Shown one piece after another: positions 20,301-25,439 of a stretch of 25,439 nt of DNA. The notes beneath the pieces are model-generated. The model ran no database searches and was not told the DNA's origin. It was given only the letters and a program-made list of their open reading frames with translations. This DNA is from Saccoglossus kowalevskii (Eukaryota; Hemichordata; Enteropneusta; Harrimaniidae): contig NW_003109600.1 of the NCBI RefSeq assembly GCF_000003605.2, positions 13,872-39,310 on the forward strand. Direction: 5' to 3'. How positions within the stretch are numbered: position 1 is the first letter of the stretch; each line of letters starts with the position of its first letter. The position numbers were made by a program, and so were the translations under genes.

Positions 20301-20640
20301 GTATTCCACCATAGTTGTGTTTTAATGACACAAACTTGAATAAAAATCTGTTTTTCAAATATATATATACCATGTGTTTTTGTTACCTTGTAAATCTATT
20401 AAAAATATTTTTTATCATATTTGTCTTACCATTAATAAAACAATTTATTGAGACGTTAATTGAGAATCCGGGCTTCATAGATACGATTGACTTATTCTAT
20501 AGGGTGTGTATAAATCACTTTGCACCATATATACTAGACATCAATGTGACAATCAGTGTCTCAATGGCACGTCTGAATTGGACATGATTTATATTATAGA
20601 CTGATTTATAATCACCCAGCCTACGAAAACACGAACTATG
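17330..20640. other. gene-free AT-rich intergenic DNA between the homeobox genes
   Basis: About 3.3 kb with no recognisable protein or RNA gene. Frames are 60-104 codons and overlap on both strands. Features seen are a CpG-rich spot at 18090-18101 (CGGCGCGGCGCG), a CATGGCGGCG word at 18601-18610 and an (AAT)n microsatellite at 19494-19519. Distal enhancers of the homeobox pair could lie here, but nothing in the sequence identifies them. Confidence 0.5.
19494..19519. repeat. (AAT)n microsatellite
   Basis: About eight AAT units. Unlike the tract at 3090, no LINE remnant is recognisable beside it. Confidence 0.9.
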
Positions 20641-20648
20641 TATTTTAC

Positions 20649-20915
20649 CTGGTTACGTCTCCGTATATTGAGACGCACTATAATAAGAACGACCTTTAAA
20701 TATCTGGCTACGTCCCCGTATATTGAGACGCCCTATAATAAGAACGACCTTTAAATATCTGGCTACCTCCCTCGTATGTGAGACGTACTATAATAAGAAC
20801 GACCTTTAAATTTCTGGCTACGTCCCCGTATATTGAGACGTACTATAATGAGAACGTCCTTTACTACAAATCTCTGGCTACGTCTTCGTATGTGAGACGT
20901 ACAAGAACGACAACT
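20649..20915. repeat. 55-bp tandem repeat with a dyad in most units, 5 copies
   Basis: CTGGCTACGTC-type words start at 20649, 20704, 20759, 20814 and 20874 (steps 55, 55, 55, 60). Units contain CCGTATATTGAGACG and TATAATAAGAACGACCTTTA. In unit 1, CGTCTC and GAGACG are exact inverted arms around CGTATATT. In unit 5 the arms extend to TACGTCT and AGACGTA. Units 2 to 4 keep part of the dyad. The array lies about 0.8 kb before the TATA box of gene B. Confidence 0.93.
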
Positions 20916-21711
20916 ATTAAAAATGCATTAATTATTCACTAGGTTTTAATTTCTCTGTTTTTGACGATAAGTAAAACCCGCTAAATTAAACCCACGTGAA
21001 CATGTAAAACAACAATAGAACTCATTGTTTTCCTGCCAAGTGTGTTAATTTACAGAGCAGTGAATATGTTCAAAACATGAAAATAGTGAATGCCAGTGAA
21101 AATAAATGGTTTTACAGTATCATGGCATGCTGTAAAGCATCGACAACTTCCATTTGATTTGTGACAATTTGTTGAATAAAAATAAATTGTGGCTGTCAGT
21201 ATAATTATGAACCGATTAAAATGAATTACGAGTTACCTCGTTGTCGTGTTAATCATATATCAAGGGTTACACCAAACTACATAGTTTAGTGTGGAGGTAA
21301 AAATATGTGTTAAATTTATGTTATAGTTGATATAAAACAATCGTGAATGGCCATCGAAACAAAATTCTTAATTTGATTTACAAAAACAACAGTGAAACAA
21401 AGGCCAGCATTATTAAGCCAGTGTTATGTAAATTCAAAACAAGTATGACGATAGTCAGAATCAAATCTATTTTACATCGAACACCACTTTTAATATGTGA
21501 ACTTTTTATATTATGAGTTTTCTAATGTTGAATTTCAATTATGTTATTAGTCGTGTTCAGACATAGTGCCTATCGCCAGACCAGTCTTGTATATGTCACA
21601 ATAAGACACGTTGTCAACTAACGAGGTTGCTAGAAATCCTGTGCACGTCCAACAAGAGTTGACACGTGATAACACCAAGCTGTTGACATATCTCTAAGTG
21701 TTAACGTCTGT
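20916..21711 (+). promoter_or_regulatory. upstream region of homeobox gene B
   Basis: Mostly AT-rich, non-repetitive DNA. Near the gene are AGAC-CA-GTCT (21578-21587), an inverted pair of Smad-box cores, another AGAC at 21560-21563, and a CACGTG E-box at 21663-21668, 49 bp before the TATA box. Such short motifs are common by chance; their closeness to the promoter is the only support. Confidence 0.35.
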
Positions 21712-21719
21712 TATAAAAG
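21712..21719 (+). promoter_or_regulatory. TATA box of homeobox gene B
   Basis: TATAAAAG is a consensus TATA box, 138 bp before ATG 21850. Transcription would begin at about 21743-21755 (an initiator-like CAGTCAAA lies at 21753), giving a 5' UTR of about 100 nt. Confidence 0.7.
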
Positions 21720-21849
21720 CATTGGAAAAGACGCCTTCAATTGTAAACGTAACGCAGTCAAAGCTGTTCACACCTGTAGACTATAAATTTCGGCTTGGGC
21801 ATATCTACCATCGATACATTATCGCTGCGTATTCGAGATTCACTATATC

Positions 21850-22959
21850 ATGGTTCAACATACAGCAACACCAACCGCCATGCATATTGGGGTTGGCGGT
21901 AGCAGACCAGATACGAATGACTACGAGATTGCCATGATATTGGCGAGGAACATGGCACAACAAACTTCAAATGACCCATCTCCTATAGCTACATCTACGC
22001 CCGGTAAGCACGCAATTATTGTTAGCGTCGAAATTTGTTGCTTGTTTCACAGTTCGGTTGCATGGATTGCGTATGACGGTTGTTTAAGAGCATTGAAATA
22101 TTGGTTGAAGATAAGCATTTATAAGGTTTCCGTTTTTTTGCTCCAATATAGAATCACCTGATAGCGGTTGCGATGGTAACAACGAACACGGACCAAAACG
22201 CAAGAGAGCTCGCACTGCCTTCAGTAACGAACAGGTTTATAAATTAGAGAAGAGATTCCGAGCACAGAAATATTTATCCGCCACTGAAAGGGAGGATGTT
22301 TCTCGTTCTATTGGACTATCTGACACACAGGTAAGACTGTTAGCCAATGTGTAAATGCATGAATTCACTTCAGACAAGTCGGGGTCTCTATAATTGGTCG
22401 TCTTTGGGATTATCTTGCAGACAATAGCATCTCTAAATTCAAGGCTACTGTACACGTAATTTCAGGCTACGTATCATATTTTTGTCACTTCTGACTGTGG
22501 TGGCGCTATTACCTGTCGCAAATGTATTTTTTTAATACTAATTGAATTGTATCACATTGACAGGTAAAAACATGGTTTCAAAACCGCCGCATGAAGTGGA
22601 AGCGTGAACGAAAAGACGACGTCCCCGATATGTCGATGTCACACGCTGGAATGTACGCGCACACCACTCACAATTATATGCAATCCTATCCGATCAATGG
22701 AGCATATCCGTCACATCCTTGCATGTCGAGCACCGCCTCATCCATCGGGTCCGTTCCCCAGCAACCACAACCGATGACCACCATGTCGCTTGCCAGTACT
22801 CCGATGATGCCATCGTCGTATTCAGTACCGTCTCCGTCGACAGCGACATGTCCCACTACCTACTACCCGACATATCATAGAATGACGACGACGACCTCTC
22901 ATTCTGCCATCGGGCATTACAACTACAACATGCCATCTGCGCACCGCGCCATGTACTAA
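21850..22959 (+). CDS. homeobox gene B: NK-like/Vent-like homeodomain transcription factor
   Basis: Exons are 21850-22003, 22152-22330 and 22564-22959, giving 242 residues. Introns of 148 and 233 bp have GTAAGC and GTAAGA donors and phases 1 and 0, as in gene A. ATG 21850 has A at -3 and G at +4; the protein opens MVQ like its paralogue. Residues 25-31, YEIAMIL, form an eh1-type Groucho motif at the same position as in gene A. Residues 43-58 hold several SP/TP sites and a DSG. The homeodomain is 68-127, with the intron between residues 44 and 45 and the same recognition helix QVKTWFQNRRMKWKR. I count 46 of 60 identities with gene A; most changes lie at 13-15 and 32-36. The C-terminus shares YPSHP, PQQPxPMTT, GHY and a final MY with gene A. 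It is a probable nuclear repressor and tandem duplicate of gene A, 7.3 kb downstream on the same strand. No canonical AATAAA follows closely. Confidence 0.94.
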
Positions 22960-23689
22960 GCTGAAAAATAACCCAACACATAATACTAGTAGTGCAATAC
23001 TTTTGTTGTGAGATACATTGAGTTATTATTATTTATTTACATTTTTGTTTTGTTACAATTAATAACGTCGTATATTGAAATACAAGTTATATTTTTTGAA
23101 CAAACGTGCGTATTGGTATACATGTATGAGAATTATTCTTCCCATATTTTAAAGCCGCCACTCTCCGTCCTGCCCCGAACTTCGGTTCTATGTAAGACAA
23201 CTATTTCAAAAATTCTATTTCTTGTCTTTACTTGCTGGGCCAATACACTGCGTATATATAAGTCTATATGAACTGAACCAAGGATTTAATCAATATGAAA
23301 CACTCAACACACGTGCGTATTAGAGAATGTTATTGTTTCAAAGTTGTTGTTAGCTTCGCTAAGGCCGGCATATTGCCATACCGTAAAGAGAATTTATGAA
23401 ACTCCAAACGTTCAAGACCCTGTAAAAATCAACGCCGAAAATGTTTCCTTGCACACATCGATTTTTCATCAAAATACACCAACTCGAATTCATACACGTA
23501 TTCAAGAAATGTGTATATGTTTTCAAAGACAGGAAAGACAGTTTATATTTCAAATCCAATTCATTACACAATTAAAACAATTGTTGTTTCTGTACAGAAT
23601 CTGCACTAATTCAAAACTGCCAAATAGAATGACAGGTAGTACTTTCTGGTCTGGTCGGTAAATCTTAGCAGCATATATAAGAGTACTAC
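22960..23689. other. 3' flank of homeobox gene B, no further gene seen
   Basis: AT-rich DNA. No AATAAA occurs in the first few hundred bases; ATTAAA at about 23571 would be a distant alternative signal. Frames at 23008-23271 and 23344-23661 lack recognisable domains, and their composition is that of AT-rich non-coding DNA. Confidence 0.4.
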
Positions 23690-23935
23690 CCCTTTCATGG
23701 TGAAGAGCGTTTATTGCTGAAATTCGAAAAAGGTGACATTTCTCTAATTAAGAATTGGCGATTCATTAGCTTACTACGTAGCGACTACAACATTTTCGCA
23801 AAAAACACTTTCATGAAGGATACAGTAACTCCATGGAAATACCGTCAATCAAGACCAAACAGTAGTATCGCGGGAAGACAGATCTCGGATCTCGAATTTA
23901 ACGAGACTTTATCAACTTTATAAATCAACAGAACA
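23690..23935 (+). mobile_element. LINE reverse transcriptase fragment, N-terminal part
   Basis: The plus-strand frame at 23714-23923 reads EKGDISLIKNWRFISLL, then SDYNIFAK, and later SIAGRQISDLEFN. These correspond to the KGDxxxIKNWRPISLLNxDYKIFAK and GF(I/V)xGRQISDN segments at the start of LINE reverse transcriptase domains. The conserved Pro of WRPISL is Phe here, and the spacing between the two motifs is shortened, so this is a short dead fragment without the catalytic motif. It is a different part of the protein, and on the other strand, from the relic at 3090-3840, so it is an independent insertion. Confidence 0.8.
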
Positions 23936-24190
23936 TACCATTACAATCTGATTAAAATCCGATGTAGGTATGAGGCTCCAATTTTTTATTTTTTTTTTAA
24001 TATTTTTTTTTTATATATATATAACCCTTTATATTATATTTATTTGTATTTTAGTTTGAATACTAGTATGTCGATTTTTTTGGTTTTTCTTGCCGTTAAT
24101 CAGTTCTTAGAAAATTGTGTCCCACTCTCCTCTAACTACATCTGACTCAATGCCTATACAAATCTCGTACAAATCTCGCACAGGGACCAA

Positions 24191-24334
24191 CCAATCAGAT
24201 CACGGGTTACAAACGCGCCTGAGCATGACTCAAAACATGGCGGCGTACTGCTGCTACTTTTGCGTGAGCTGGACCTCATACAACTTATTAACAACGCAGT
24301 TCTTTCGATGATGGATCGTTGTCTAAAATAACAA
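24191..24334 (+). promoter_or_regulatory. CCAAT-box promoter and probable first exon of a gene to the right
   Basis: CCAATCAG (24191-24198) is a consensus NF-Y site. AACATGGCGGC (24234-24244) fits the YY1 element often found just downstream of transcription starts. A consensus donor GTAAGT begins at 24335. The ATG in the YY1 element opens only a 24-codon frame (24237-24311), and other frames also stop before the donor. The exon would therefore be 5' untranslated, or carry a short upstream frame, with coding exons beyond the window. The combination of the three signals is the evidence; no protein was recognised. Confidence 0.4.
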
Positions 24335-25439
24335 GTAAGTAGCATTCATTAACTCTTTTGGCCTTGATTGTATTTTATTTCTGTTTGGTGGCAGATGAAT
24401 TACATGTAATGTTGTTTTTTGCCTCTGTATCGGCGTCGGTGATCCGGTATCAACTCTACAAGTCGTTTTATCCCAATCAAAATCTTTACTTGAAAATTCA
24501 TTTTAGTCGATCGTTTCTAAACTAACAATTCACGAAAAATGGATGTTTTTTCTACTGCTCCTGATTGACAGATTGTTCACCGTCAATACGCATGTTTACG
24601 ATCGGGGGGGGGGGGGGCAACGCTCGCTCAATTCACCATGTTCCATGTTTGTTTTTTTTCAGGAAGAACGTGACACCCCAAAAACAATTACCCCCCAGGG
24701 CAAATGAATGTGTTCATTGTGGTTTGTGATTCAGTTTTAGAAACCAACTACTTATTCGCGTGTCGATAATATATATTTATATAATTTACATAATATTTAT
24801 GTTAATCACCTGTATTTATTGATGTGCATTGCCTAACAGCACAGTATCTCAGCTGAGAGGCTGCAAGCTCAGTGTACTTTTTTCGCTAACTGTTGTAATG
24901 CAAATTTCATACAACTTACGTTATGAGATTAATGCAGCACATGGATTAATTTAACATGTTAATTAGTATTTTCTTAGACATGATGCTGTACTATAATTTT
25001 TTTTCTACCAGTTTTTTTGTTTTGTTGTAATTATTGTCTATGTCTGATCAGAATTGATTCCATCTATTTTTTAGTCAGTGTTTTTGATGCAAAATGTCTT
25101 AGTTTATATCTTTGGTCACACAAAGAAAAATCCACCAGGTATCTTTAGTATCCATCAATTTGTTATTTAACTAAGATTCTCAACAGGCATTTTGAATAGT
25201 TGTGCTATTTTGATAAACAGTACCATCACAATTAACTCAATAGTAGGTAGCCAATCCCTGTTGAATTCTAAAACTGTGATGAATAGGCCAAATACTTTTG
25301 TTATTTTTATAAGAGTATTTTCAGTAAATTAGTGATTGACAATCATATTTTCTTTGAGATAAATATTTATTGATACTTAAATAAACCTTGTTCTGCCAAT
25401 TGTTTTTTTTAAGCAGATGAACATGTTATGCTTAAAAAA
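24335..25439. other. AT-rich DNA, probably first intron of the gene starting near 24200
   Basis: No exon, repeat family or RNA gene is recognised up to the window edge. T-runs, a G-run (24604-24617) and a 10-bp palindrome CTCAGCTGAG at about 24849 are the only landmarks. Confidence 0.3.
24604..24617. repeat. G14 homopolymer
   Basis: Fourteen consecutive G in an otherwise AT-rich setting. Such runs are prone to sequencing and assembly error and can form G-quadruplexes. Confidence 0.9.

Noticed and set aside
23008-23271. 87-codon frame after gene B
   Set aside because: AT-rich, hydrophobic by composition, no domain, and it lies in the 3' flank of gene B.

Overview
The window is eukaryotic nuclear DNA, most likely from an invertebrate animal. 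Coding islands are split by short introns with GTAAGT-type donors, intergenic DNA is AT-rich and full of satellites and transposon relics, and promoters carry TATA or CCAAT boxes. The only firmly recognisable protein genes are two tandem homeobox genes of the ANTP class, NK-like in character (nearest by eye to Vent, Bsx and Barx). A tandem Vent-like pair would suit an invertebrate deuterostome, but the sequence alone does not settle the phylum.

Layout: 1-1549 is a 28-bp satellite with higher-order duplication. 1550-3090 is unique sequence with a short ORF that resembles the N-terminus of the homeobox pair, plus an exon-like piece. 3090-3840 is a decayed LINE on the minus strand. 5080-6640 holds a dispersed repeat and a 92-bp satellite. 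7330-12702 is three copies (two in exact tandem) of a unit of about 1.9 kb; the first copy is interrupted by a likely solo LTR with a clean 5-bp target duplication and heat-shock-element-like motifs upstream of its TATA boxes. 13397-14521 is homeobox gene A. 14788-14943 is a MITE with an 8-bp target duplication. 15153-15614 is a possible small two-exon gene behind an octamer/TATA promoter. 17123-17318 is a GC-rich 31-bp minisatellite. 20649-20915 is a 55-bp tandem repeat whose units contain an inverted repeat. 21850-22959 is homeobox gene B behind a good TATA box. 23690-23935 is a plus-strand LINE reverse transcriptase relic. 24191-24334 looks like a CCAAT-type promoter and first exon of a gene running off the right edge.

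Genes A and B share exon structure (intron phases 1 and 0, the second exactly between homeodomain residues 44 and 45). Their homeodomains are 46/60 identical by my count. Both carry an eh1-type Groucho-binding motif at residues 25-31 and end in Met-Tyr. They are therefore a tandem duplicate pair of probable transcriptional repressors. The ORF at 2276-2338 repeats the eh1 region and suggests the cluster once had, or still has, a third member on the left, now separated by repeat expansion.
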